Shown here in pieces: positions 45,962-54,775 of a stretch of 64,000 nucleotides of DNA. The stretch's first letter is position 1. Each line of letters opens with the position of its first letter. Both the position numbers and the translations under genes were made by a program. The notes beneath the pieces are model-generated. The model had not been told where the DNA came from, did no database searches, and was given only the letters and a program-made list of their open reading frames with translations. This DNA comes from Acidobacteria bacterium Ga0077534 (lineage in GTDB: Bacteria > Acidobacteriota > Blastocatellia > Pyrinomonadales > Pyrinomonadaceae), in the NCBI GenBank assembly GCA_001464455.1, contig LNEI01000010.1, forward strand, positions 1 to 64,000, given 5' to 3'.

Positions 45962-46624
45962 ATGAAATCAATATCAATTCTTACCTTGGGCCTCGGCCTG
46001 ACTGTTGGCCTCGCGGGCTGCGGTGCACCGGCAACCAATACTGCGAATACGAGCGGGAATGCAATGAGGTCAAACACGGCCAATACAATGGCTACAAACG
46101 CATCGCCGGCGGCCAACACCGCGACGGCACCTGCTACTGACGGCAACCCGACGGTCGGTGGAGCCCCGATGCTCAAGACCAAGGACATCATTGACAACGC
46201 TGTAAATTCGAAGGACCACACGACTCTCGTTACAGCGGTCAAGGCTGCCGAACTCGTCGACACGCTGAAAGGTGCAGGGCCGTTTACCGTTTTTGCTCCG
46301 ACCAACGCAGCCTTTGACAAGGTTCCAAAGGCGACGCTTGATACGCTTCTGAAGCCGGAAAGCAAAAAGGCCTTAACTGGTATCCTGACCTACCACGTCG
46401 TTGCCGGAAAGCAGGACGCTGCTTCTATTGTTAAGGCGATTGAAGCAGGCAACGGAAAGGCGACCTTCAAGACCGTCGCAGGTGGAACGCTGACCGCTTC
46501 ACTCGAAGGCAAAGATGTAATCCTGACGGATGAGAAAGGCGGCAAGTCAAAAGTGACGATCGCTGACGTAATGCAGTCGAATGGCGTGATCCACGTCGTC
46601 GACAGTGTACTGATGCCAAAATAG
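45962..46624 (+). CDS. Fasciclin-domain lipoprotein
   Basis: The protein is 220 residues long from the ATG at 45,962, behind GGGAG. A lipoprotein signal (ILTLGLGLTVGLAGC, Cys20) is followed by an Asn/Thr/Ala-rich linker and a fasciclin (FAS1) domain: DHTTLVTAVKAAELVDTLKG, GPFTVFAPTNAAFDKVP, LTGILTYHVVAGK and VTIADVMQSNGVIHVVDSVLMP. FAS1 proteins mediate adhesion or polysaccharide contact at the cell surface. It is the first host gene to the right of the prophage. The 215-base spacer before it shows no clear feature. Confidence 0.9.
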   Translation: MKSISILTLGLGLTVGLAGCGAPATNTANTSGNAMRSNTANTMATNASPAANTATAPATDGNPTVGGAPMLKTKDIIDNAVNSKDHTTLVTAVKAAELVDTLKGAGPFTVFAPTNAAFDKVPKATLDTLLKPESKKALTGILTYHVVAGKQDAASIVKAIEAGNGKATFKTVAGGTLTASLEGKDVILTDEKGGKSKVTIADVMQSNGVIHVVDSVLMPK

Positions 46625-46651
46625 TACTCGCCCGCGAGAGTGCCAAAAAAG

Positions 46652-46690
46652 AAAAGACGTGCGTACTCTCCTGTCCGCGCGTCTTTTCTA
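46652..46690 (+). terminator. Terminator after the fasciclin gene
   Basis: AAAAGACGTGCG pairs with CGCGCGTCTTTT around a 12-base loop and is followed by CTATTTCT. It lies 27 bases after the fasciclin stop. The plus-strand hairpin has good stability, though the T-run is interrupted. Confidence 0.6.
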
Positions 46691-46767
46691 TTTCTGCGGC
46701 TGCAAAGACCTCGCCTAGGTAAGCGATGGCGATGGTGCTCCTACGCAGAAGGCGAGTTTGGACGGGG

Positions 46768-49635
46768 TCATGGCGTAGGCGTTGAAGCACCGAGGTTTGA
46801 AATTAGTACCGCGTCCGACACCAGTTTCCCCCTGATCACAGCCACCAATTTGCCATCCGGCGACCAGGCTACATCCCGAAGCACCTCGGGAGTCACGTCG
46901 AATACAAGTTTCCGTGTATCGGTCGAAAGGTCGTACTGCCAAAGCGAAGCGTAGGGGTTCGCTCCCGCGTCTCTCTCTCGAAAGAAAATACTCTTGCCGT
47001 CGAGCGACCATTTGAGCGTATTTGTCGGCCACGCGTCAATAACTTTAACTGGGGCGTCGGCACCTAAGGGGGCGATACCAAGCTTTGGCTGAGAATTTGT
47101 CTGAGGGTCGACAAATGTAAACGCCACAAGTTTGTCGTCCGGCGACGGAATAAAATATTGCAGACTTCGCGGGTTAAGAGTAGTTATTTCGCCGCCATCG
47201 ATCGGCACTCGGGCATAGGTGCTTCCCGAACCACTTAAGTATGAGAAATACACCCACCGATCGTCGCCCGAGATCTCCGGCCCTTGAGCTACGCCGTCGG
47301 CCGGCGACAGCATTCGCGGATCGCTCCCATCGATGTTGATCCGCCAGATCCGATTCTCTCCGGTACGGTCCGACATAAAAACAATGTATTTGCCGTCCGA
47401 GGTGACCCGAGGGTGAACGTCGCTAGACGAATTTGGCGTGAGTTGTTGTACGTTCTGTTTTTCGCGGTCGGCGATATAGATATGCGGCCGATTGTTGTCT
47501 ATCCCGTCAAAAACGACACGGCCATCAGGTGTCCAGCCGACTTTAGAATATACATTTGTCTCGAGCGTCAAGGGCTTCATGTTTTCATAATCCGGTACCT
47601 CGCCAGCCCAGATCCTCATGACATCGTCCCGCTGGGACGTGACGATCTGCCTGCCCGCAGCATCAACGCTGATTCCGAAATATGAGTTCAGGTCGTTGGT
47701 GAGTCTCGAAAGGGTGCCGTCTCTAAGCGAAAATGTGTATATCTGCGGCAGGTTTGAGATCGGGTCGGTTGAATTGAGAAGGAGATTTTGTCCGTCTGCC
47801 AGAACGGCGATCTCGCTGATCCTTGGCTTTTGGCGCGGCAAAAGTACAGTTTCACTGCCGCCTTCTGCCGACATCTCGATCAACGACCAGTACTCGATTC
47901 CGGCTTCCCGATCAAAACGGATCGCAAATATTCTGCGGCCATCGGTAGAGAAGTGAGGATCTCGGTAGTGAGTATCAGGGCCGGTCGATCGAACGATGCG
48001 TTCGTCGCTGCCGTCGAGTGCATTAACGGATATCAGCTGGTTGCCGCTGTCGCCAAATCTTACAAGAAGAAGGCGCTTGCCGTCGGGCGACAACGAACCC
48101 AGGTCGTTGACCTGCTCAACCATTTTCCGCGGCAAGCCGCCCAAGGCCGATATGCGGTGCAGAACGCCGTGTCGAGCCGCTCGTTCGGCGACGATATAAT
48201 AGATCGAACTACTGTCCTGCGAGATAGTCAGTCCGCCCCAAAACTGCACGGGCTGCGGCGGTAGGAGTTGAAGGGCATTTCGATCGGCCAAGCGACGAAC
48301 CCACAGAGAACGCATTTCATTGGCTTCGATCGTATTAAACGCGATCGAATTACCATCGGGCATTACGTGGGCATAGACAACGTTATTTGTCTGCGAGAGC
48401 TTTCTAAGACTCAGCTTGTCAACCGAGAACTGAAGGCCGCTATCCGGCGTGAAGTAGTACCGGGCTCCTACCGCAAGTAAGACAACAGCGACGGCCGCAG
48501 CAACCCAGCGAAGCGGGGAACGGGTCGAGAACTCTCGATAGAATCGGAGTGCTGAGCCGGATAGAGAAACACTCCGCTGTTCGTTTGCCCAAAAATGATC
48601 CAGGACGGCAACGATCTCCTTTAGGTTCTGCGGTCGGTTATCCCTTGATTTCGAAAGGCAGCGGCTCACAAGTCCCGAAATTTCAGGTGGAACGTCTGAA
48701 CGTAACGTCGATATCGCCACTGGCTCATTCTTCAGCAAGTTGCTAACGATCTCGGCATTACTGTCACCAGCAAAGGGTTTGCGGCCCGTTAGAGCCTCGT
48801 ACATAACCACGCCGAGGCTGAAGATATCACTCCGGTGATCGATCTCTTTTCCTTCGGCCTGTTCGGGTGACATGTAGGACGGAGTACCGATCACCTGACC
48901 GGGTTCGGTGATGTCCAGGCTAGCTTCCGAGCGAAGGGCTTTCGGCGGCACCATTCGGGCGAGGCCAAAGTCCAGGACTTTGGGAATGCCGGTGTCTGAG
49001 ATCATTATGTTTCCCGGCTTCACATCTCGGTGTATGACCCCTTTTGTGTGGGCATGATCGAGTGCGTCGACGATCGCCGTGAACCACTTTAGAAATGTCT
49101 TTAGGTCAAGGCCGCCCGGCGGGATCGCTTGGTCAAGAGTTTTGCCCTGGATGAACTCCATGGCAATAAACTCCTTTCCGCCAAATTCTTCTATCGAATA
49201 GACGGTCGCGACGTTGGGATGATTTAAGGTCGCGGTTACCCGGGCCTCGTTCTGAAAACGCTTGCGAAATGAGGGTTCCGACGCAAAGCTCGAGGGCAGG
49301 GTCTTGAGAGCGGCATCGCGGTGGAGACGGGAATCCGTTGCCCGAAACACTTCGCCCATACCGCCCGATCCGATCTCGGATACGACACGGTACGGCCCGA
49401 TCTCTACTCCGGGTTCGATCCGCTCGACCGGATCTCCGTCAGAAAACAGGCCGACTATAGGTTCCGTTATAAAGTCACCGGCCCGACTGTTTGCCAGGAG
49501 CAGTGATTCGACCTCTAGCCGCATTGCTGAATCTCCGTCGCAAGCTTTTGCGAGGAATGCAGAGCGACTTTCGTCGTCGAGGTCGCTTGCGGCCTCGTAC
49601 AACTCGGTGATCTTTTGCCATTCCTCGGCTGTCAT
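46768..49635 (-). CDS. Ser/Thr protein kinase with C-terminal TolB/PD40 propeller
   Basis: The protein is 955 residues long from the ATG at 49,633-49,635. The kinase part has the G-loop IGSGGMGEVFRATD, catalytic loop HRDVKPGNIM and DFGLARM, ending in SLGVVMYEALTGRKPF. One membrane helix (SPLRWVAAAVAVVLLAVGARYYF) follows. The extracytoplasmic part is a beta-propeller of WD40-like PD40 units (SPDGKRLLLVRF, TSDGKYIVFMSDR and similar). The N-terminal 45 residues (WQKITELYEAASDL) are typical of acidobacterial kinases. The start overlaps the sigma-factor stop by four bases, so the two are co-expressed. Confidence 0.92.
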   Translation of the reverse strand: MTAEEWQKITELYEAASDLDDESRSAFLAKACDGDSAMRLEVESLLLANSRAGDFITEPIVGLFSDGDPVERIEPGVEIGPYRVVSEIGSGGMGEVFRATDSRLHRDAALKTLPSSFASEPSFRKRFQNEARVTATLNHPNVATVYSIEEFGGKEFIAMEFIQGKTLDQAIPPGGLDLKTFLKWFTAIVDALDHAHTKGVIHRDVKPGNIMISDTGIPKVLDFGLARMVPPKALRSEASLDITEPGQVIGTPSYMSPEQAEGKEIDHRSDIFSLGVVMYEALTGRKPFAGDSNAEIVSNLLKNEPVAISTLRSDVPPEISGLVSRCLSKSRDNRPQNLKEIVAVLDHFWANEQRSVSLSGSALRFYREFSTRSPLRWVAAAVAVVLLAVGARYYFTPDSGLQFSVDKLSLRKLSQTNNVVYAHVMPDGNSIAFNTIEANEMRSLWVRRLADRNALQLLPPQPVQFWGGLTISQDSSSIYYIVAERAARHGVLHRISALGGLPRKMVEQVNDLGSLSPDGKRLLLVRFGDSGNQLISVNALDGSDERIVRSTGPDTHYRDPHFSTDGRRIFAIRFDREAGIEYWSLIEMSAEGGSETVLLPRQKPRISEIAVLADGQNLLLNSTDPISNLPQIYTFSLRDGTLSRLTNDLNSYFGISVDAAGRQIVTSQRDDVMRIWAGEVPDYENMKPLTLETNVYSKVGWTPDGRVVFDGIDNNRPHIYIADREKQNVQQLTPNSSSDVHPRVTSDGKYIVFMSDRTGENRIWRINIDGSDPRMLSPADGVAQGPEISGDDRWVYFSYLSGSGSTYARVPIDGGEITTLNPRSLQYFIPSPDDKLVAFTFVDPQTNSQPKLGIAPLGADAPVKVIDAWPTNTLKWSLDGKSIFFRERDAGANPYASLWQYDLSTDTRKLVFDVTPEVLRDVAWSPDGKLVAVIRGKLVSDAVLISNLGASTPTP

Positions 49636-50201
49636 GGTGCAGAATTCAGTTCTCGAAAAAGCCAGGCACGCGCAACGCTCCAATCACGGCGAACGGTTCG
49701 TTCGGAGACATCGAGTACCTCCGCGATCTGTTCTTCTGTTAGCCCGCCAAAGAATCGCAGTTCGACGATCTGGCCCTGACGCGGGCTTAGAGCGCTGAGC
49801 CGTTCGAGGGCCTCACTAAGCAGAATGACGTCGGTCTTATCTGACTCTTCGATCCGAATGTCTTCATTTAGCGTTACCTGAACACGATCGCCCCCGCGTT
49901 TAAAACTGTTCCTTCGACGAGCTACATCTACCAGAACTCGTCGCATTAGCTGAGCAGATATCGCAAAGAAATGATTCCGATCCTGCCAATTCACCTTGTC
50001 GGAATCAACAAGACGCAGGAACGCCTCGTTGACGAGTTCGGTTGCCTGCAGTGAGTTGCCGGGGCTTTGTCGTCGGATAAAATTCCGTGCGATCCGGTTC
50101 AGCTCGCGCTGAACAAGCGGCAAAAGTTCCTCCAAAGCCGCAGACTCGCCCTCTCTCCATAACAGCAAGAGTTGGGTTATCTCAGCGGGATTTGGCGGCA
50201 T
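49632..50201 (-). CDS. ECF sigma factor, acidobacterial TIGR02999-type
   Basis: The protein is 189 residues long. Region 2 is LLPLVQRELNRIARNFIRRQSPGNSLQATELVNEAFLRLVD and region 4 is LSPRQGQIVELRFFGGLTEEQIAEVLDVSERTVRRDW. The middle (MRRVLVDVARRRNSFKRGGD) and end (ARAWLFREL) agree with the ECF subfamily found in large numbers in Acidobacteria beside Ser/Thr kinases. It overlaps the kinase gene by ATGA; the pair likely links phosphorylation signalling to gene expression. Confidence 0.9.
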   Translation of the reverse strand: MPPNPAEITQLLLLWREGESAALEELLPLVQRELNRIARNFIRRQSPGNSLQATELVNEAFLRLVDSDKVNWQDRNHFFAISAQLMRRVLVDVARRRNSFKRGGDRVQVTLNEDIRIEESDKTDVILLSEALERLSALSPRQGQIVELRFFGGLTEEQIAEVLDVSERTVRRDWSVARAWLFRELNSAP

Positions 50202-50324
50202 CGTTCGATCGATTCAAGTGAAAATTTCCCTCGATTTTAGCACAGCGCTCGGATGTCAATGAAAAAAACTTTGACCGGTTTCGTCCGGACTTTCCGTCTT
50301 CTTTTTACGGAGGAGCATTGAACA

Positions 50325-50996
50325 ATGTTTAGTGAAGCAGTTACAGAAGAACAGATATCGATACCCCATTATCGTACCGGGGGAATTTTTAGGGCACGCC
50401 AGACGGACGTATCATCAGCGATCGCAACGGTCACGATGGCTTTCAGTACGGACCCGGTCGCACGCTGGGTCTACCCTGAAGCGGCCGACTATCTGACGTG
50501 GTTTCCGCAGTTCATACAGGCCTTTGCGGGAGGGGCGTTTGAGGAGGGTTCGGCCTACTGTGCAGGAGGATTTGCCGGAGTGGCACTTTGGCTGCCCCCC
50601 GGAGTTCATTCGGATTCGGAGGCAGTAGAAGCAATTTCGCGAGGATCCGTACCGGATACGAAGCTCGACGAACTCTTCGAGGTTTTCGAACAGATGGATA
50701 TCCACCATCCGAAGGAGCCGCATTGGTATTTGCCGATGATCGGCGTGGATGTCTGCTCACAGGGGAAAGGCGTGGGATCGGCTCTGATGAGGTACGCCCT
50801 CGCCCGTTGCGATGAGGAAGGGCTGCCGGCCTATTTGGAATCGACGAATCCCAAAAACATTTCGCTTTATACACGGTTTGGTTTCGAAATTCAGGGCCAG
50901 ATCCAGGTCGGCGACTGTCCGCCAATATTTCCGATGCTGCGCAAAGCGCGCGGCTGGATAAGCGCGGTGGCGGATAAATACCCCGCTTCCGCATAG
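50325..50996 (+). CDS. GNAT-family N-acetyltransferase
   Basis: The protein is 223 residues long. LPMIGVDVCSQGKGVGSALMRYAL carries the acetyl-CoA motif (SQGKGVGSAL), followed by LESTNPKNISLYTRFGFE, the usual GNAT C-terminal half. The substrate is unknown. The start has GGAGGAG at good spacing. The gene is divergent from the sigma-factor gene and is followed by the ferritin-like gene with 46 bases between. Confidence 0.85.
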   Translation: MFSEAVTEEQISIPHYRTGGIFRARQTDVSSAIATVTMAFSTDPVARWVYPEAADYLTWFPQFIQAFAGGAFEEGSAYCAGGFAGVALWLPPGVHSDSEAVEAISRGSVPDTKLDELFEVFEQMDIHHPKEPHWYLPMIGVDVCSQGKGVGSALMRYALARCDEEGLPAYLESTNPKNISLYTRFGFEIQGQIQVGDCPPIFPMLRKARGWISAVADKYPASA

Positions 50997-51042
50997 TTAA
51001 GCAACCCGGCAAGTCCGGTTATAGATGGAGGAATAATAAATA

Positions 51043-51993
51043 ATGTTAGGTGCAACTGTTATAGATACAAACACGACAAATGGTCGGGTCGAATACGACT
51101 ACTACGACACGATCGTTGCGGCTCATAAGGTAAACTGGCGGATCGAGGACATCATCGGCGGTGAGAAGAAACTCGATTTCACCAAGCCATTCCTGCCCGA
51201 ATCGCTGGCTCGGGTTTCGACCCTTTCATTCCTGAACGAGAACGAAAAGCGGATGCTGAATCAGATCCGCGGACATGCCTATCTGAACATCTTCGGCCTC
51301 GTCGAAGAGTTCATCCTGCCTTTTGTGCTCGACCACATCCGGCCGTCGCTCGATAAGGACGACTATCGTGTACGAGCATTCCTACAGTTCGCGGGTGAAG
51401 AGGCGAAACACATTCAGCTTTTCAAGATATTCAGCCGCGAGTTTCAGGAGAACTTCGGAACCGAATGCAAGGTGATCGGGCCGCCGTCAGAAGTCGCAAA
51501 GGCCGTGCTCGCACACGGCCCGCTCGGGATCGCTCTGGCCATTCTTCATATCGAATGGATGACCCAGCGGCATTACATCGAGAGTATTCGCGATGACCGG
51601 GAGCTATGCCCGCAGTTTAAGAGCCTGCTCAAGAATCACTGGCTCGAGGAGGCTCAGCACGCGAAGCTTGATACCCGAATGGTCGAGTCGCTGGCCGAGA
51701 GCCTCAGCAGCGAGATCCTTGAAAAAGGGGTCGATGATTATCTCTCGATCGGGGGAATCCTCGATGACGGCGGGCGGCAGCAAACGCTGTTCGATCTCGA
51801 GGCCTTCGAAACCGCCACAGGCCGCATACTAAACGATGAGGAGCGCGGGCAATTCATAGACGTGCAGGTTCAGGCCAATCGCTGGACATACATCGGTACT
51901 GGAATGACCCATCCGAAATTCCTATTCACGCTTGGACGGCTCAGTCCGGGACAGCGTCAAAGGGTCGAGGATGTTTCTTCGGCTTTTTGCTAA
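51043..51993 (+). CDS. Diiron ferritin-like oxygenase (AurF-like)
   Basis: The protein is 316 residues long and helical, with AGEEAKHIQLF and HWLEEAQHAKLD, the repeated E-x-x-H carboxylate/histidine pairs of ferritin-like diiron proteins; LVEEFILPF supplies a further candidate ligand. The spacing resembles AurF-type p-aminobenzoate N-oxygenases and related uncharacterised enzymes. It is behind a ribosome site GGAGG. The neighbouring GNAT could act on the same metabolite, but that is only adjacency. Confidence 0.75.
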   Translation: MLGATVIDTNTTNGRVEYDYYDTIVAAHKVNWRIEDIIGGEKKLDFTKPFLPESLARVSTLSFLNENEKRMLNQIRGHAYLNIFGLVEEFILPFVLDHIRPSLDKDDYRVRAFLQFAGEEAKHIQLFKIFSREFQENFGTECKVIGPPSEVAKAVLAHGPLGIALAILHIEWMTQRHYIESIRDDRELCPQFKSLLKNHWLEEAQHAKLDTRMVESLAESLSSEILEKGVDDYLSIGGILDDGGRQQTLFDLEAFETATGRILNDEERGQFIDVQVQANRWTYIGTGMTHPKFLFTLGRLSPGQRQRVEDVSSAFC

Positions 51994-52017
51994 ACAAGTC
52001 GCGCAAGCTGTGAAAGC

Positions 52018-52061
52018 AAAAGACGTGGGAACTCTGTGGTTCTCACGTCTTTTCTTTTTTT
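52018..52061 (+). terminator. Strong intrinsic terminator
   Basis: AAAAGACGTGGGAAC pairs with GTTCTCACGTCTTTT around a six-base loop, followed by CTTTTTTTT. It lies 25 bases after the ferritin-like gene and before the end of the convergent MglA-like gene. Confidence 0.85.
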
Positions 52062-52087
52062 AACCTAAATTGTGGCTGACCTTCGTC

Positions 52088-52672
52088 CTACCCTTTCCTG
52101 AGCTCGGTCAAGACCTGCTTGGCGACCGCTTTCAGGGTGTCGAAAACACCCGATCCATTGGTCGCGACGGCTTCGTAGACCGGTTCGTTCTTTTTGAGCA
52201 GCTCCTGGGCGAGTTCATCGGCCGGGATGACGTTCGGCAGGTCGCGTTTGTTTAGTTGGAGGACGTAGGGCAGATTATTAAGGTCGTAGCCTTGGGTCGA
52301 CAGATTTTCTTCGAGGTTGTAGAGCGACTCGATGTTCGCGTCCATACGCTCTTCCTGGCTGTCGGCGACGAAGACCACGCCGTCGACGCCTTTTAAGATT
52401 AGCTTTCGCGAGGCGTCGTAATAGACCTGGCCCGGGACGGTATAGAGGTGAAAACGCGTCTTAAATCCGCGAACCGTTCCCAGCTCAAGCGGCATAAAAT
52501 CGAAGAACAACGTTCGATCGGTCTCGGTCGCGAGCGAGATCAATTTTCCCTTAGCCTGCGGAGCGGTCGAATCGTAGATGTACTGCAGATTTGTAGTCTT
52601 ACCGCACAGGCCGGGGCCGTAGTAGACGATCTTGCAATTGATCTCTCGTGATGCGTAGTTAATAAATGTCAT
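52088..52672 (-). CDS. mglA: MglA-like small GTPase
   Basis: The protein is 194 residues long. The P-loop is GPGLCGKTT (19-27), the G4 motif is LNKRDLP, and FHLYTVPGQVYYDASRKLIL covers the G3 region (TVPGQ). These features match the MglA group of bacterial Ras-like GTPases that set cell polarity. The partner-like roadblock gene lies just upstream. The start codon is followed on its upstream side by a short-word repeat spacer. Confidence 0.9.
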   Translation of the reverse strand: MTFINYASREINCKIVYYGPGLCGKTTNLQYIYDSTAPQAKGKLISLATETDRTLFFDFMPLELGTVRGFKTRFHLYTVPGQVYYDASRKLILKGVDGVVFVADSQEERMDANIESLYNLEENLSTQGYDLNNLPYVLQLNKRDLPNVIPADELAQELLKKNEPVYEAVATNGSGVFDTLKAVAKQVLTELRKG

Positions 52673-52757
52673 GATCTTTGATCTTTGATCTTTGATCTTT
52701 GGGCCGTACGATCTTGCCGATTTCGGTCAAAGATCGAAGGTCAAAGATCGAAGATCA
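52673..52757. repeat. Spacer of ATCTTTG tandem and inverted CAAAGATC words
   Basis: ATCTTTG is repeated four times (52,674-52,701), and an inverted set CGGTCAAAGATCGAAGG, TCAAAGATCGAAGATC lies at 52,724-52,757. The spacer can form a long hairpin. Bases 52,725-52,750 match 8947-8972 inside the prophage at all but one position. Confidence 0.65.
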
Positions 52758-53237
52758 GCTAAACAAACTATCAATATCCTCGTCAGTGATCTCGGAAAAG
52801 AACGAATTCTGATTGACGCGGAAATTTGCTGAGTCTTCCGTTGCTTCGTCCAAAATACCAGCGACCTCAAAGCTGCCGCGTTTGGTGCGAATTTTTACAA
52901 GGCTGAGCGTTGAGCGTTCGTCGAAAACGACGACAAGAAGGCTTCGCCCGATGATCGAGATAAAAATACTCTCACGTTCGCCCTCGTGGAAAACGCTTGG
53001 AAACGTATCTTCGCCGATCAGTTTCGCCATCGAACTCGTCGCTGCGACGTTGCCGGCGGCGAGCGAAGCAAAACTCGTGGTGTCCATGTCGCCGATCTCG
53101 CCATGAAAGGCTATCGGCTGACCATCGCGATCGATAAGAAACACTACGCGAGCCGCGCACTCAACACGCAAACGTTCCAACACGGATTTAAGCCGTTGAA
53201 ACTGGTGTTCTTGCAAAATAAAAGGCGTATCTGCCAT
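52755..53237 (-). CDS. Roadblock/LC7 protein (MglB-like)
   Basis: The protein is 160 residues long. RLRVECAARVVFLIDRDGQPIAFHG, then SFASLAAGNVAATSSMAKLIG and SIFISIIGRSLLVVVFDERSTLSLVKI form the roadblock/LC7 fold. MglB-type proteins activate the GTPase of MglA. The gene lies upstream of the MglA-like gene in the same direction, separated by the repeat spacer. An acidic C-terminal extension (EITDEDIDSLFS) follows the domain. Confidence 0.8.
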   Translation of the reverse strand: MADTPFILQEHQFQRLKSVLERLRVECAARVVFLIDRDGQPIAFHGEIGDMDTTSFASLAAGNVAATSSMAKLIGEDTFPSVFHEGERESIFISIIGRSLLVVVFDERSTLSLVKIRTKRGSFEVAGILDEATEDSANFRVNQNSFFSEITDEDIDSLFS

Positions 53238-53401
53238 TTCAGATGATATCGAGGCCGAAAGGACCTAGCGAAGGTAGTTTAATAAGTAGATTGTACTTGG
53301 CAACGCGGTTGAAGGTTCACGAACGAACCGCAAAACAGAGTCTAACACAACGAAACGCCGTGCTACAAGATTTTTTTGGTTGGAATCAACTGGGGCAAGC
53401 T

Positions 53402-53932
53402 CTACTGCTTCGGCAACGTCATGGTTTTGCCCTCAGTATCCAATTCTAGCTGCCGCGTCGTGTTGTCTGTAACGCTTGCCGGTACCAGGTCGCCTGTCTT
53501 GTAGCGAGACTCGACTGAAACAAAATCCGTGCTCTGGGGCGGCAGTGTGCCACCCACGTTAGCCGGAAAGGTTGGCTGCTCGACGGACGGCGAAAAGCCT
53601 TTCTGACGCTCTTCCGCTTTACGAAGCTGGATGTATTGAGCGATCCCTGTCCCCATCATTGTAAATGCAGGTATCAGCATCCAGAACCACCAAACTCTGC
53701 CGCCCGCCATGTTTGTCACGCCCAAAACTACAGCGATCGCGAGAAAGGCAATACCAGTGGCGAATTTGGTTATCGCACCTTCCCAGCTGATCGGCTTATT
53801 TTTACTGTCTACCAATGCCGCACCGGTCCGGGGCGAACTCAAGGCGGTGGAGATATTGCCGAGGTCTGTACCGCAGCTTCGGCAGAATTTGCCGTTCTCA
53901 GGATTTTTGCTACCGCATTTTGGGCAGAACAT
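53402..53932 (-). CDS. Zinc-ribbon membrane protein
   Basis: The protein is 176 residues long. The N-terminal zinc ribbon is MFCPKCGSKNPENGKFCRSCGTDL. Two membrane helices follow (FATGIAFLAIAVVLGVTNMAG and VWWFWMLIPAFTMMGTGIAQYI) and a hydrophilic C-terminal tail. This is a common acidobacterial layout of unknown function. Confidence 0.75.
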   Translation of the reverse strand: MFCPKCGSKNPENGKFCRSCGTDLGNISTALSSPRTGAALVDSKNKPISWEGAITKFATGIAFLAIAVVLGVTNMAGGRVWWFWMLIPAFTMMGTGIAQYIQLRKAEERQKGFSPSVEQPTFPANVGGTLPPQSTDFVSVESRYKTGDLVPASVTDNTTRQLELDTEGKTMTLPKQ

Positions 53933-53935
53933 CGT

Positions 53936-54775
53936 CTAATCTCCGTTTTTGGTAATGGAACGCTGTCGTCTGGCTTCAAATAGAAGTACGCCGGCGGCCA
54001 CCGAAACGTTCAGCGACTCTATTTTTCCATACATCGGAATTTTTACCAATACATCACAATTTTCGGCGACCAATCGATGCAGTCCGCCGCCTTCGCCGCC
54101 CAGGACCACCGCGGTTGGCTGGGTCCAATCCCATTCGGTATAGTCCATCGTACCTTCAAGGCTCGTTCCGACCACCCAGACTCGATTTTCTTTGACCTGC
54201 TCGATAAAACGATTCAGATTGACAGTTTTGGCCACCTTAACGTATTCGATCGCTCCGGCCGAGGATTTCGCAACAGTTTCATTCAGCCCGACGGCCCGCC
54301 GTTCGGGTATCACAACGCCATCGGCTCCTGCACATTCGGCGACGCGTAGGATCGCACCGAGATTTCGCGGGTCTTCAACCCCGTCGAGGATCAAGATCAA
54401 AGGGGGTTCTGAACTTGCTTCGAATATCTCATCCGTGGAAACATAGTCCGCCGCTGCTGAGAATGCCACGACGCCCTGATGATTGGCACCCTGGCCGACG
54501 TACTTTGCAATCGATTCCCGCGGGACTTTGTTCCAAATGATACCGTGCTCGCGGCAGAGGCCGATTATGTCGGCAATGCGCGATTCGCGAGCTCCGTCGG
54601 CAATCAATACGCGATCAACGCGCCGCTTTTGAGCACGAAGAGATTCGATCACGGGCAGAAGCCCGAAGATCACGTTCGAAGTGCCCGAGGAACTGCTGGG
54701 TTCAACAGGAGCGGGTCGGCGAGGTTTTGACTGCCCCGCGTCTACGGGTTTGGGTGCCCAACGCTTATTTTTCAT
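53936..54775 (-). CDS. rlmB: SpoU-family 23S rRNA 2'-O-methyltransferase (RlmB-type)
   Basis: The protein is 279 residues long from the ATG at 54,773-54,775. The substrate-binding N-domain begins SNVIFGLLPVIESLRAQKRRVDRVLIADG. The SPOUT part has LILDGVEDPRNLGAILRVAEC (motif 1), VVLGGEGGGLHRLVAE (motif 2) and IPMYGKIESLNVSVAAGVLLFEARRQR (motif 3). It methylates a ribose in 23S rRNA. The first eleven bases overlap the upstream gene. An N-terminal Pro/Ser-rich stretch precedes the domain. Confidence 0.9.
   Translation of the reverse strand: MKNKRWAPKPVDAGQSKPRRPAPVEPSSSSGTSNVIFGLLPVIESLRAQKRRVDRVLIADGARESRIADIIGLCREHGIIWNKVPRESIAKYVGQGANHQGVVAFSAAADYVSTDEIFEASSEPPLILILDGVEDPRNLGAILRVAECAGADGVVIPERRAVGLNETVAKSSAGAIEYVKVAKTVNLNRFIEQVKENRVWVVGTSLEGTMDYTEWDWTQPTAVVLGGEGGGLHRLVAENCDVLVKIPMYGKIESLNVSVAAGVLLFEARRQRSITKNGD

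Noticed and set aside
48106-48120. GTTGA-CCTGC-TCAAC, the same motif as in the prophage ends.
   Set aside because: It lies inside the kinase coding sequence, with unrelated flanks, and is best explained by chance and codon constraints.
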